Translations under genes and position numbers: made by a program
Shown here: one piece after another, positions 46,004-54,994 of the stretch
How positions within the stretch are numbered: position 1 is the first letter of the stretch
Layout: each line of letters starts with the position of its first letter
Source of the DNA: Marinibacterium anthonyi
GTDB lineage: Bacteria > Pseudomonadota > Alphaproteobacteria > Rhodobacterales > Rhodobacteraceae
Assembly: GCA_003217735.2 (NCBI GenBank)
Contig: CP031585.1
Coordinates: 5,349,501-5,413,500, forward strand
Length of the DNA stretch: 64,000 nt
Direction of reading: 5' to 3'
Notes under the pieces: generated by a model
Database searches by the model: none
What the model saw: the letters and a program-made list of their open reading frames with translations, nothing else
Told to the model about the DNA's origin: nothing

Positions 46004-46840
46004 TTACTGGATGACGGGAACGCCTGTGGCCTCCTGCAGCCACCGCGCCTCGATCTTGGCGATCTCACCGCTTTCGGTCAGGGCGGTGATCGCGTCGTCC
46101 ACGCATTCCTTCAGCGGATTGCCCTTTTCCATCAGCAGGCCGAACTGGTCGGGGTTCTCGGCCCGGTCGGCGGGGAACTGGCCCAGCACGACGCCGCCGT
46201 CCAGCACCACGGCCGCCAGGTACAGCGCGGTCGGCAGATCGAACAGCGCGGCGTCGATCTGGCCGGCCTGCATGGCCGCGGTCACGTCGGTGTTGTCGCT
46301 GTACAGCATCGGATCCTTGGTGGGCCCGACGATCTGCATCAGCATCGGAACGGCGGTGGTATTGGCATCCGCGCCCCAGATCAGGCCCTTGATCGAGTCC
46401 ATCGTCGGTTCGACACCGTTGTCCACCACCGATTGCGTGGTCAGCACCGCCATGGCCGAGGTGTAATAGGGCAGCGAGAAATCGACCATCTCCTGCCGTT
46501 CCGGCGTGATGGAAAACTGCTGCATGTTGAAGTCGAAGTTCTTCGCCCCGGGCTGAATCGCCTCGTCGAACGACGTGCGGACCCATTTCACCTTGTCCTT
46601 GTCGAACCCCATTTCCTGCGCGACGGCATAGGCGATCGCGGCCTCGTAGCCCTTGCCGCTTTCCGGCTTGTTGTCGGCGACCCAGGGGTAATAGGCCGGG
46701 TTGCCGGTGGCGATGATCAGCACGCCGTCGGTCCGCGTCTTGCCGGAGGCGCAGCTTTCATGCCCGGCGGCAAGCGCCAGTCCGGGGGCGGTTCCGACCG
46801 AGACGGTGATGGCGCAAAGGGCAAGGGTGAGCGATTTCAT
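46004..46840 (-). CDS. Polar amino acid ABC transporter substrate-binding protein
   Basis: 278 residues with a signal peptide ending LALAAG. Family 3 periplasmic solute-binding pattern: GYEAAIAYAVAQEMGFDKDKVKWV, FDFNMQQFSITPERQEMVDFS and DQFGLLMEKGNPL. Ligand unknown; polar amino acids or opine-like compounds are possible. First gene of the transporter operon. Confidence 0.93.
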   Translation of the reverse strand: MKSLTLALCAITVSVGTAPGLALAAGHESCASGKTRTDGVLIIATGNPAYYPWVADNKPESGKGYEAAIAYAVAQEMGFDKDKVKWVRTSFDEAIQPGAKNFDFNMQQFSITPERQEMVDFSLPYYTSAMAVLTTQSVVDNGVEPTMDSIKGLIWGADANTTAVPMLMQIVGPTKDPMLYSDNTDVTAAMQAGQIDAALFDLPTALYLAAVVLDGGVVLGQFPADRAENPDQFGLLMEKGNPLKECVDDAITALTESGEIAKIEARWLQEATGVPVIQ

Positions 46841-46943
46841 CGGCTGTGGTCCTCGTGACTGTCCCGAAAAGGTTGCGGGCAGGTTCCGTGGCGCGGGGCT
46901 GTTTGTCCAGCCCCAACGCTTGGGTAACGGTGGGGGGCGGGCC

Positions 46944-47321
46944 CTATTTGACCTGCGCCTGAGCGACGTCGATGCGGTTGCCGTCGGGGTCGGCAAAGAC
47001 GAAGGCGCGCAGGCCATACTCCTTGTCCTGAATCCGCTTGATGATGCGCAGCCCGTGCTGCTGGCACAGGCGATAGGCCAGGTCGGCATCCGACACCATC
47101 AGGTGCGCGACGTTGACCGGCGCGCCCTTGTGGTCGGGCTTGAGGATCAGGTGCAGTTCGGCGGCGTCCCTTTTGAGGATGACAAAGCCCACCGGGTCGC
47201 CGTTCTGAAAGACCGTCTCGAAGCCGAAGACAGCGGCATAGAGCGTGCATGCGGCAGGGATATCGCGGACGGGCAGGGTGGGGGCCATGCGGCCAAGGTG
47301 CAGGGTGTCGGGGGAAGTCAT
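46944..47321 (-). CDS. VOC family protein (glyoxalase/bleomycin resistance fold)
   Basis: 125 residues, one vicinal-oxygen-chelate domain: TLPVRDIPAACTLYAAVFGFE at the N-terminus and FADPDGNRIDVAQ at the end. It ends with the conserved DPDGN motif seen in glyoxalase-like proteins. No specific reaction can be named. 103 bases upstream of the amino acid transporter operon, same strand. Confidence 0.9.
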   Translation of the reverse strand: MTSPDTLHLGRMAPTLPVRDIPAACTLYAAVFGFETVFQNGDPVGFVILKRDAAELHLILKPDHKGAPVNVAHLMVSDADLAYRLCQQHGLRIIKRIQDKEYGLRAFVFADPDGNRIDVAQAQVK

Positions 47322-47460
47322 GGCAAAGCCTCGTGGATGATGTGCGGCCTGTCCGGGCCGGTCGGTGCCGGTGGCTTCGGATCAGGGGGCGCGAAACAGG
47401 GCGGTGCCTGGGGCAAGGTTACGCCGGATGCGCCTTGCAAATCAACGGGCTGGCGTGGGG

Positions 47461-48126
47461 TCAGACCGAAAAAGCCAGCACCTGGCTGATCTGGGTCAGC
47501 CCGCGCCCGGATTGCGCCATCCAGGTGTTGAACGCCGTCTGCACGGCGGCCATGTCGCGTTTCGACGTGGGCGGCTTGGTCACCACCCCTTCGGCGATCA
47601 GCCGCGCGGTGACGTCCTGCGACAACACGAAGGCATCGCGCCCCATGAAGCGCAGCATCCGCTGCCCGGATCCGCCACCCAGCCGGCTGCCCCGTTTGAC
47701 CAGCACGTCCAGCAGGCCCACCTGGTCCTTTGCCGGCCAGGCGGCGACAAAGGCGCCCATTCCGCCGTGGTCCTGCGCGATGTCCAGCACAAAGCGCGCG
47801 TTGTCGATGACCGATGCGATCTTGGCCCCGTTGCGCACGATGCCCTTGTCGGCCAGCAACCGGTCCATGTCCTCGTCCCGGTAAAAGGCGACGCGGGCCG
47901 GGTCGAACCCGTCGAAGGCGGCTTCGAATCCGGGCCACTTGGTGTCGATCACCGTCCAGCTGAAGCCGGCCTGGAACACGCACCTGGCCATCATCGACAG
48001 CCACCTGTCATCGGGGATCGCCGCCAGCTCCTGCGGGGATTTCGGAACCGACAGCATCGCTTCAAGCGCCTCTGCCCCGCCCTTTCGGTCCGCGGCAATG
48101 TCATGGATCTGCTGGAAATCGCGCAT
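47461..48126 (-). CDS. DNA-3-methyladenine glycosylase I-like protein (Tag family)
   Basis: 221 residues resembling the Tag/adenine glycosylase family: MMARCVFQAGFSWTVIDTKWPGFEAAFDGFDP and ASVIDNARFVLDI. The family excises 3-methyladenine from DNA in base excision repair. This is the shorter roseobacter variant and the zinc-binding ends of E. coli Tag are not obvious, so activity is inferred from the core only. Confidence 0.82.
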   Translation of the reverse strand: MRDFQQIHDIAADRKGGAEALEAMLSVPKSPQELAAIPDDRWLSMMARCVFQAGFSWTVIDTKWPGFEAAFDGFDPARVAFYRDEDMDRLLADKGIVRNGAKIASVIDNARFVLDIAQDHGGMGAFVAAWPAKDQVGLLDVLVKRGSRLGGGSGQRMLRFMGRDAFVLSQDVTARLIAEGVVTKPPTSKRDMAAVQTAFNTWMAQSGRGLTQISQVLAFSV

Positions 48127-48308
48127 GTCAGGCCCCCCGATGCATCAAGTTGCACCGGGTTGCAGCAGGCCCGAGGGCCGCGGCGAAATCAAGGGACAGC
48201 TGTGCGGGTTGTTGCCCGACGGCCCGGATTTGATCACCTCTTCGCCACTTCCCGTGCGCGCCCGCCTGCACGATTGACGCAAGGCATCATCCTGTGCCCA
48301 CTGCTGCC

Positions 48309-49475
48309 ATGACGACAAACCCCGACCCTGCCCGTGGTTTCCCCGAAGACGAATTCCGAACCCGCACGGCACGTATCCGCGCGGGACTGGCCGATGCCGG
48401 CCTGGACGCCCTGCTGCTGACGACAGAGCCCGAGATCCGTTATGTCACCGGCTTTCTGACGCGATTCTGGGAAAGCCCGACGCGGCCCTGGTTCGTGATC
48501 GTGCCGCTTGGCGGGGATCCGGTGGCGGTCATCCCGTCCATCGGGGCGGATCTGATGGGGCAGAGCTGGGTGAAGGACATCCGCACCTGGATTTCGCCCG
48601 ATTACGAGGATGACGGCGTTGGCCTGCTGGCGCGGACCCTGCGCGAACTGGTGGGCGGGACCGGCACCATCGGCGTGCCCTCCGGGCCCGAGACGCATCT
48701 GCGCCTGCCGCTGGACAGCTGGGCGGCGCTGCACAAGCGGATCGGCGATCGCCGTATCCGCGGTGACAACGGGCTGATGCGGCGTCTGCGCATGGTCAAG
48801 TCGGCGGCCGAGATCGCCAAGATCGAAACCGCCTGCGCCATTGCCGGGCGCGCCTTTGCCCGCGTGCCGGAAATCGCCCGGCCCGGCGTGCCCCTGGACG
48901 AGGTCTTTCGCCGGTTCCAGATCCTGTGCCTTGAGGAAGGCGCCGACTGGGTGTCCTACCTGGCCGGGGGCGCCGCGCCGGGGGGCTATCGTGACGTGAT
49001 CTCTCCGGCCGATGCGCGGCCGCTGGCGGTGGGGGACGTTCTGATGCTGGACACCGGGTTGGTGCACGACGGGTATTTCTGCGATTTCGACCGGAACTTT
49101 GCGATCGGACCTGCGGATGGCGCGGTGAAGGACGCCCATGCCCGGCTGATCGCAGCGACCGAAGCCGCATTTGCCCGCGCCCGCCCGGGTCGCCGGGCCA
49201 GCGACCTGTTCCACGCGATGGATGCAATTCTTGAGGTCGGGCCAGAAGCCGGGCGGCTGGGTCACGGGGTGGGCATGCAACTGACCGAACCGCCGTCGCT
49301 GATCCCGGCCGATGAAACGCTGTTGCAGCCGGGCATGGTGCTGACGCTGGAACCGGGGCTGGACCTGGGCGGCGGCCGGATCCTGGTGCACGAGGAAAAC
49401 ATCGTCATCGAAGACGGCGGCGCCCGCTGGCTGACCACGCCGTCGGCCCCCGCGATCACCGAGATCCCCGCATGA
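48309..49475 (+). CDS. M24-family hydrolase (Xaa-Pro dipeptidase/ectoine hydrolase type)
   Basis: 388 residues with a creatinase-like N-terminal domain and a pita-bread C-terminal domain. The five metal ligands are visible: Asp248 and Asp259 (LDTGLVHDGYFCDFDR), His319 (GHGVGMQLTEPP), Glu348 (TLEPG) and a C-terminal Glu (HEENI). Family members are Xaa-Pro dipeptidases or ectoine hydrolase (DoeA). The following EutA-like gene, overlapping by ATGA, mirrors ectoine clusters, but no other ectoine gene is present. GTG 48294 is an alternative start. Confidence 0.9.
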   Translation: MTTNPDPARGFPEDEFRTRTARIRAGLADAGLDALLLTTEPEIRYVTGFLTRFWESPTRPWFVIVPLGGDPVAVIPSIGADLMGQSWVKDIRTWISPDYEDDGVGLLARTLRELVGGTGTIGVPSGPETHLRLPLDSWAALHKRIGDRRIRGDNGLMRRLRMVKSAAEIAKIETACAIAGRAFARVPEIARPGVPLDEVFRRFQILCLEEGADWVSYLAGGAAPGGYRDVISPADARPLAVGDVLMLDTGLVHDGYFCDFDRNFAIGPADGAVKDAHARLIAATEAAFARARPGRRASDLFHAMDAILEVGPEAGRLGHGVGMQLTEPPSLIPADETLLQPGMVLTLEPGLDLGGGRILVHEENIVIEDGGARWLTTPSAPAITEIPA

Positions 49476-50248
49476 GCCTGCCCTATCGGCTGGACCCGGG
49501 GCGCCCCGTCCAGATCGGGCTGATCGTCCTGCAGGAAGACGAGACCATCGAGGATGATTTTCGCCGGCTGATGCCATCGGACGTGACGCTGATGGTGTCG
49601 CGGGTGCCGTCCGGCCGCGATGTCACGCCCGACAGCCTGCAGGAGATGGAGGCGCATCTGTCTGTCTCGGCCTCGCTGTTCCCGCGAGGATCCGCCCTGA
49701 AGGCGATGGGTTACGGCTGCACTTCGGGCACGGCGCAGATCGGCCCGGCGCGCATCGCGGCGAGGGTGGCCGAGGGCGGACCGACCTGCCCGGTGACCGA
49801 ACCGGTCACGGCGCTGATCGCCGCCTGCCGGGCGCTTGGCCTGCGCCGGCTGGCGCTGTTGTCGCCCTATGTCGCGCCGGTTTCGGAACGGTTGCGGCAG
49901 GTGCTGGGGGCCCAGGGGCTGGACACCCCGGCCTTTGGCAGCTTTGGTGTGTCGCAAGAAGCGATGGTGGCGCGCATCGACGCGCCGTCGCTGATCGACG
50001 CGGCCTGCGCGGTGGCGCAGGGGGAACAGGTGGACGGGCTTTTCATGTCCTGCACAAACCTGCGCACGCTGGGGGCAATTCCGGTTCTGGAACAACGGCT
50101 TGGCCTGCCGGTCCTGTCATCGAACCTGGTGCTGGCCTGGCATCTTCTGACGCTCGCGGGGCTGGCGATGCCCGCTGATCGGCCCGGCCGGCTGTTCGCG
50201 CAGGACATGGGCAAATCCCGAAAATTGGACCCGTTAAGCGGCCCTTAA
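49472..50248 (+). CDS. Asp/Glu racemase-superfamily protein (EutA/maleate isomerase-like)
   Basis: 258 residues. The paired catalytic cysteines of the superfamily are seen as Cys83 (GYGCTSGTAQIG) and Cys194 (MSCTNLRT). The closest named relatives are maleate cis-trans isomerase, arylmalonate decarboxylase and the ectoine-utilisation protein EutA. It overlaps the M24 gene and would act on the product of that hydrolase. The stop codon forms part of a CtrA-type box for motB. Confidence 0.85.
   Translation: MSLPYRLDPGRPVQIGLIVLQEDETIEDDFRRLMPSDVTLMVSRVPSGRDVTPDSLQEMEAHLSVSASLFPRGSALKAMGYGCTSGTAQIGPARIAARVAEGGPTCPVTEPVTALIAACRALGLRRLALLSPYVAPVSERLRQVLGAQGLDTPAFGSFGVSQEAMVARIDAPSLIDAACAVAQGEQVDGLFMSCTNLRTLGAIPVLEQRLGLPVLSSNLVLAWHLLTLAGLAMPADRPGRLFAQDMGKSRKLDPLSGP
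50234..50248. promoter_or_regulatory. CtrA-type binding box upstream of motB
   Basis: Perfect TTAA-N7-TTAA (spacer GCGGCCC), 45 bases ahead of the motB ATG and overlapping the last codons of the EutA-like gene. Confidence 0.7.
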
Positions 50249-50292
50249 TGCCTCACCTGCTAGACCCGACGTGGGTGAGAAAAGGTGGTGAG

Positions 50293-51132
50293 ATGGCTGC
50301 GCAAGGCAACGAAGCGCCGGTCATTATCAAGAGGAAGAAGGTTGTTGGCGGCGGTGGGCACCATGGTGGGGCCTGGAAAGTCGCCTACGCGGACTTTGTG
50401 ACCGCGATGATGGCCTTCTTCATGTTGATGTGGCTGTTGAACGCAACGACGGAAAAGCAACGCAAGGGTCTGGCGGATTACTTTTCGCCATCCGTTCCGA
50501 TCAGCCGGGTGACCGGCGGCGGCGACGGCATGTTCGGCGGCCAAAGCGTGTTTTCCCAGGATTCCTTTCTTGAGATGGGGACCGGCGCGGCGTCGGTCCA
50601 TCCGACGGAATCGGACAAGTCCCGCGGGGAAAGCGGCCTGCTGCAGGACGGCGACGAAGCCGCCGAGACCGAGCAGACCCTGAAGGAGACCGCGGACAAG
50701 CTGATGGGGCGTGGTGGCGAAAGCATGGTCACCAACGAGATGCTGAAGCATGTGGTCACCCGGGTGACCGACGAAGGCCTGATCATCGAGATCCACGAAA
50801 CCGACGACGCCCCCCTGTTCGAAGGCGACACCGATCGCCCGACAGCGCTGTTGCGCGACATCGTCCGCATGATCACGCGCGTCATCGCACCGGTAAAGAA
50901 CGACCTGGCCATCGATGGGCATCTGCGGGCGCATCCGGTGGTTCTGGCCAATGATCCGGCCTGGGACCAGTCGACAAGCCGGGCGCACAGGGCGCGCGAG
51001 TTGTTCGAATTCGCCGGGGTCGAGCCCAAGCGCATCCGGCGGGTGACCGGCAATGCCGACCGCGAACTGGTGGCCAAGGACCCGATGTCGGTGCGCAACA
51101 ACCGGATCGAAGTGATCCTGCTGAGAAAATGA
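50293..51132 (+). CDS. motB: Flagellar stator protein MotB
   Basis: 279 residues. The N-terminal helix carries the proton-channel Asp34 in YADFVTAMMAFFMLMWLLNATTE. A long linker leads to an OmpA-like peptidoglycan-binding domain ending in MSVRNNRIEVILLRK. MotB anchors the stator and conducts protons with MotA. No motA gene adjoins here. The ATG at 50293 follows AAGGTGG; an ATG at 50248 would add 15 residues overlapping the CtrA box. Confidence 0.94.
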   Translation: MAAQGNEAPVIIKRKKVVGGGGHHGGAWKVAYADFVTAMMAFFMLMWLLNATTEKQRKGLADYFSPSVPISRVTGGGDGMFGGQSVFSQDSFLEMGTGAASVHPTESDKSRGESGLLQDGDEAAETEQTLKETADKLMGRGGESMVTNEMLKHVVTRVTDEGLIIEIHETDDAPLFEGDTDRPTALLRDIVRMITRVIAPVKNDLAIDGHLRAHPVVLANDPAWDQSTSRAHRARELFEFAGVEPKRIRRVTGNADRELVAKDPMSVRNNRIEVILLRK

Positions 51133-51156
51133 CGAGAATAGGTGGGATTTGATTTG

Positions 51157-51171
51157 TTAGCCCGGCCTTAA
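51157..51171. promoter_or_regulatory. CtrA-like box upstream of flgE (one mismatch)
   Basis: TTAG-N7-TTAA with spacer CCCGGCC, 59 bases before the flgE ATG. Differs from the consensus at one position of the first half-site. Confidence 0.5.
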
Positions 51172-51186
51172 TCCGAAGCACGCTAG

Positions 51187-51217
51187 CTGTTGCTGCAACA
51201 CGCGCTTGTAGCAACAG
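51187..51217 (+). promoter_or_regulatory. Inverted repeat in the flgE leader
   Basis: CTGTTGCT / AGCAACAG (8-base arms, 15-base loop) lies right before the AAAGGTG ribosome-binding site. The sub-palindrome TGTTGCTGCAACA is contained in it. It could be an operator or a mRNA hairpin near the RBS. Confidence 0.5.
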
Positions 51218-51229
51218 AAAGGTGCATTC

Positions 51230-52519
51230 ATGTCCATGTCGTCCTCCCTCAACGCCGGTGTCTCCGGCTTGCAGGCCAATTCGACAAAGCTGTCCACGAT
51301 CTCGGAAAACATCGCCAACGCGTCGACCTACGGGTTCAAGCGGGTCGAAAGCAGTTTCGACGCCATGGTTATGGGTTCGGGGTATTCCTATACGGCCGGC
51401 GGCGTCTCGGCCTCGACCATTCGCCTGATCGACGAGGCCGGCTCGCTGGTGACAACCAACAACGCCACCGACATCGCCATTCGGGGACGCGGATTCGTTC
51501 CCGTCACCTGGGAACCCGACTTTGCCGCCGGCGGGTCGGAAATGCTGCTAAGCCGTGGCGGCAGCTTCCGCATCAACGAAGACGGGTATCTGGCCACGGA
51601 AACCGGCCTGCTGCTCATGGGGTGGCCCGCGGCCGAAGACGGATCGATCCCCAATTTTCCGCGCGACACGTCGGACGGGCTTGAGCCGATCCAGTTCAGC
51701 CTCAACCTGACGGGCGATCCGACGACCTCCGTCTCGATGAGCCTGAACCTGCCGGCCGTCGATACCGAGGCCGGAACAACCGGCGAATCCTACGAGCTGA
51801 CGGTCGAATATTTCGACAACCTTGGCCGGTCGCAAAGCATCACGCTGGAATTCACGCCGACGGTTCCGGCCACCGGCACGTCCAACGAATGGACCGTGGT
51901 GATGACCGACAGCGCCCAGGACGACGCGGTGATCGGCGAATACGTGATGACCTTCGAAGACAGCCGGACCGCCGGCGGCACCATCCAGTCGGTGGCGACG
52001 GTAACCGGTGGGACCTATGATCCCGTCGAAGGCACGATGATCGTCAACGCAGCCAGCGGACCGATCGAATTCGACATCGGCGCGATCAACGACGCCTACG
52101 GCCTCACCCAGCTGTCGGACAGCTTTGCGCCCATTTCGATCAGCAAGGACGGATCGCCGGTCGGCAACATGGTCTCGGTCGAAATCGACGAGAACGGGTA
52201 TGTCAACGTTCTGTATGACACCGGCGTGACCGAAACGCTGTTCCAGGTCCCGATGATCAACGTCGCCAACCCCAATGGCCTGGCCCCGCTCAGCCAGCAG
52301 ACATACCGCGCCAACAACGCCAGCGGCACCTTCTTCCTGTGGGACGCAGGCGACGGGCCGACGGGGACGATCGCGTCCTATGCGCGCGAGGAATCCAATG
52401 TCGACATCGCGTCCGAGCTGACGGACATGATCCAGACGCAGCGGGCGTATTCCTCGAACGCGAAGGTCATCCAGACCGTCGACGAAATGCTGCAGGAAAC
52501 CACCAACATCAAGCGCTGA
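51230..52519 (+). CDS. flgE: Flagellar hook protein FlgE
   Basis: 429 residues. The N-terminal rod/hook signature SSLNAGVSGLQANSTKLSTISENIANASTYGFKR and the C-terminal NVDIASELTDMIQTQRAYSSNAKVIQTVDEMLQ are unmistakable for hook-type proteins, with a D1/D2 central region (SQSITLEFTPT...). It polymerises into the hook after export by the flagellar type III system. Preceded by a CtrA-like box; starts the flgEKLI run. Confidence 0.95.
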   Translation: MSMSSSLNAGVSGLQANSTKLSTISENIANASTYGFKRVESSFDAMVMGSGYSYTAGGVSASTIRLIDEAGSLVTTNNATDIAIRGRGFVPVTWEPDFAAGGSEMLLSRGGSFRINEDGYLATETGLLLMGWPAAEDGSIPNFPRDTSDGLEPIQFSLNLTGDPTTSVSMSLNLPAVDTEAGTTGESYELTVEYFDNLGRSQSITLEFTPTVPATGTSNEWTVVMTDSAQDDAVIGEYVMTFEDSRTAGGTIQSVATVTGGTYDPVEGTMIVNAASGPIEFDIGAINDAYGLTQLSDSFAPISISKDGSPVGNMVSVEIDENGYVNVLYDTGVTETLFQVPMINVANPNGLAPLSQQTYRANNASGTFFLWDAGDGPTGTIASYAREESNVDIASELTDMIQTQRAYSSNAKVIQTVDEMLQETTNIKR

Positions 52520-52540
52520 GCGCTTTAGGAGGACCGGAGT

Positions 52541-53986
52541 ATGTCTCTTTCCGCCGCATCCAGGAATGCGATCAGCGGCCTGACGATGGCATCGCTGACC
52601 ACGCGCCTGATTTCGGACAATATCGCCAATGCACTGACCCCGGGATACGGGGTGCGGACGCTTGGGTTGACGTCCGACCACGACGGCAACGGTGTGCGCG
52701 TCCTGGGGATCACTCGGTTCACCGACCCGGTCCTCCTTGCGAACCGCCGCGAGGCCGACGCGGCCTACGGCAAGAATTCCATAGCGGCGACCTTCCTGTC
52801 GCGGGTCGAGGGTATCGTCGGCCTGCCCGACGATGCCTTCTCGCTTTCGGCGCGGGTCACCCAGTTCCAGACCGAATTGCTGGAAGCGACCAGCCGTCCG
52901 GATTCGGGCATCCGGCTGGACCAGGCGGTCCAGTCGGCTGCGGACCTGGCGACGGCCATCAACAAGGCGGCCCGCGACGTGCAGACCCTGCGCAACGAGG
53001 CCGAGATCGACATCACCCAGCAGGTCGACCGCCTGAACGAACTGCTGGTGCAGGTCGATGAGCTGAACGTCCAGATCTCGAAGACCGCGATTGCCGGAAA
53101 ATCGACGGCGCCGCTGGTCGATCGACGCCAGGTATTGATCGACGAATTGTCCGCGATCGTGCCAGTCCGCGAGGTGCGGCGCGACGATGGGCAGGTGTCG
53201 CTTTATTCCACCGGCGGCGCGATCCTGCTTGACACACAGCCGGCCGAAATCGGGTTCACCCGGGTCAATCTGGTCAGTGAATTCAGCTCCATCGACACGG
53301 GCACGCTGTACGGGCTGACATTCAACGGCCGCGACATCGCGACCGACCCCGACAGCAGCAACCTGCGCGGTGGCACGCTGATCGCCGCCTTCGAAGTGCG
53401 CGACGTCACTGCCGTCGAAATGCAGAACCGGCTGGATGGCATGGCGCGTGACCTGGTCGAACGGTTCGAGGATGCTTCCGTCGACGCGACCCGCGGCGCA
53501 GGCGATCCGGGACTTTTTACCGACAATGGCAATGCTCTGGATCCGCTGGACGTTCTGGGCCTGGCCCAGCGGCTCGAACTCAACGCCGCCATCGATCCCG
53601 ACCAGGGCGGCGAAACCTGGCGCCTGCGCGACGGGTTGGGCGCCGCCACCCAGGGAAGTGTGGGCGACGCCAGCCTGATCATCGACCTCATGGACGCGAT
53701 GGAAAGCTACCGGACCGCGCCCACTGCCATCGGCACGGGGAGTTACAGCGCCACGGGCCTGGCCGATTACATCAGCTCGCTTGTCAGCACCGAGGCGACC
53801 AGTGCCGAGGCGGACCAGAGCTATGCCGCGATCCAGCAAAGCGAGATGATCTCGCTTGAAGATGCCGACGGGGTCGACAGCGACGCCGAACTGCAATCCC
53901 TGATGATCATCGAACAGCTTTATGCCGCCAACGCCCAGGTGCTGCAAACGATCGACCTCATGATGCAAACCCTGCTGGAGATCTGA
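52541..53986 (+). CDS. flgK: Flagellar hook-associated protein FlgK
   Basis: 481 residues. The N-terminal heptad region ASRNAISGLTMASLTTRLISDNIANALTPGY and a C-terminal SLMIIEQLYAANAQVLQTIDLMMQTLLEI define FlgK (HAP1), which joins hook to filament. AGGAGG precedes the ATG at good spacing. Located between flgE and flgL as in other alphaproteobacterial flagellar clusters. Confidence 0.94.
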   Translation: MSLSAASRNAISGLTMASLTTRLISDNIANALTPGYGVRTLGLTSDHDGNGVRVLGITRFTDPVLLANRREADAAYGKNSIAATFLSRVEGIVGLPDDAFSLSARVTQFQTELLEATSRPDSGIRLDQAVQSAADLATAINKAARDVQTLRNEAEIDITQQVDRLNELLVQVDELNVQISKTAIAGKSTAPLVDRRQVLIDELSAIVPVREVRRDDGQVSLYSTGGAILLDTQPAEIGFTRVNLVSEFSSIDTGTLYGLTFNGRDIATDPDSSNLRGGTLIAAFEVRDVTAVEMQNRLDGMARDLVERFEDASVDATRGAGDPGLFTDNGNALDPLDVLGLAQRLELNAAIDPDQGGETWRLRDGLGAATQGSVGDASLIIDLMDAMESYRTAPTAIGTGSYSATGLADYISSLVSTEATSAEADQSYAAIQQSEMISLEDADGVDSDAELQSLMIIEQLYAANAQVLQTIDLMMQTLLEI

Positions 53987-53989
53987 TAA

Positions 53990-54994
53990 ATGGGCCAGTT
54001 CACGATCGGGGACTTGTCCCAATCCACCCTCATGCGCCTGCAAAGCACGCGCATGAAGACGGAACTTCTGCAATTGACGCAAGAGCTTGCCACAGGCGTC
54101 GTGACCGATGTCGGCGCACATCTCAGCGGCGACATCGGCTATTACGCGGACGTGGAAAAGAACCTGCGCCTGCTGGACGGGTACGACCTGGCCGCGAACG
54201 AGGCCAACCAGTTCGCCGATGCCACGCAGGCGGTGCTGGGGCGGATCGGCGATCTGCTGGGCTCGTCCATCGAAAGCGCCCTGCCGGCGACGGCGTCCTC
54301 GTTCCAGGACGTCCGGCAACATGCGTCTTCGGACGCGCGCAACGACCTTGAGACGGTGATCGACGCGCTGAATTCCACCTCTGTCGGGCGCAGCCTGTTT
54401 GCAGGCGTGGACACGAACGGCAACGCGATGATTTCGGGCGATACCTTTCTTGCCACGGTGAAGGCAGCGTTGCCGGCGATTACCGATCCGGCCAGCCTTG
54501 CTACGGCGGTGTCGGACTGGTTTTCGGATCCCGCGGGGTTCGATGCGATGGCCTACGCCGGATCGACCACGGATCTTGCGCCCGTGGTGATCGGCGAGGA
54601 CGTGACCGTGCAGATGGCGGTGCGGGCTGACGACGACCGGCTCAAGGTGGTGATGGAGGGGCTTGTCCTGTCGGTCCTGGCCACGGATTCGGATTATGGA
54701 TTCGACGAGCTCGAGCAGAGCGCGGCCTTTGACAATGCGCTGACCCGGATGTTTTCGGGCCAGGCGATGCTGACCGCGATGCAGGCCGACATCGGCGCCG
54801 CGCAGGAACGCATCGAAACGACGAGAACGCGAAACGCGGCTTCGCGGATCTCGCTGGAACAGGCCCGGGTCTTGCTGGTGGGCGCTGACGCCTTTGAAAC
54901 CGCGACCCGGCTGGACGATGTCCAGGTTCGGCTTGAAAGCCTTTACGCCGTCACCGCGCGCATGTCGCGCCTATCATTGGTGAATTACATCTGA
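53990..54994 (+). CDS. flgL: Flagellar hook-associated protein FlgL
   Basis: 334 residues. Flagellin-like N-terminus (FTIGDLSQSTLMRLQSTRMKTELLQLTQELATG) and a C-terminal helical region (QERIETTRTRNAASRISLEQARVLLVGADAFETA). It is the second junction protein (HAP3). It starts three bases after the flgK stop and overlaps flgI by one base (TGATG). Confidence 0.92.
   Translation: MGQFTIGDLSQSTLMRLQSTRMKTELLQLTQELATGVVTDVGAHLSGDIGYYADVEKNLRLLDGYDLAANEANQFADATQAVLGRIGDLLGSSIESALPATASSFQDVRQHASSDARNDLETVIDALNSTSVGRSLFAGVDTNGNAMISGDTFLATVKAALPAITDPASLATAVSDWFSDPAGFDAMAYAGSTTDLAPVVIGEDVTVQMAVRADDDRLKVVMEGLVLSVLATDSDYGFDELEQSAAFDNALTRMFSGQAMLTAMQADIGAAQERIETTRTRNAASRISLEQARVLLVGADAFETATRLDDVQVRLESLYAVTARMSRLSLVNYI

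Noticed and set aside
48309-50248. A complete ectoine degradation cluster
   Set aside because: Only the M24 and EutA-like genes are present; doeB, the aminotransferase, the semialdehyde dehydrogenase and an ectoine importer are absent.
50248-50292. An upstream ATG for motB giving 15 extra residues
   Set aside because: It lies on the CtrA-type box and the extra residues do not resemble MotB N-termini; the ATG at 50293 has a suitable ribosome-binding site.
51548-54322. A 924-codon open frame antisense to flgE, flgK and flgL
   Set aside because: Shadow of three well-recognised flagellar genes; no start signal or domain.
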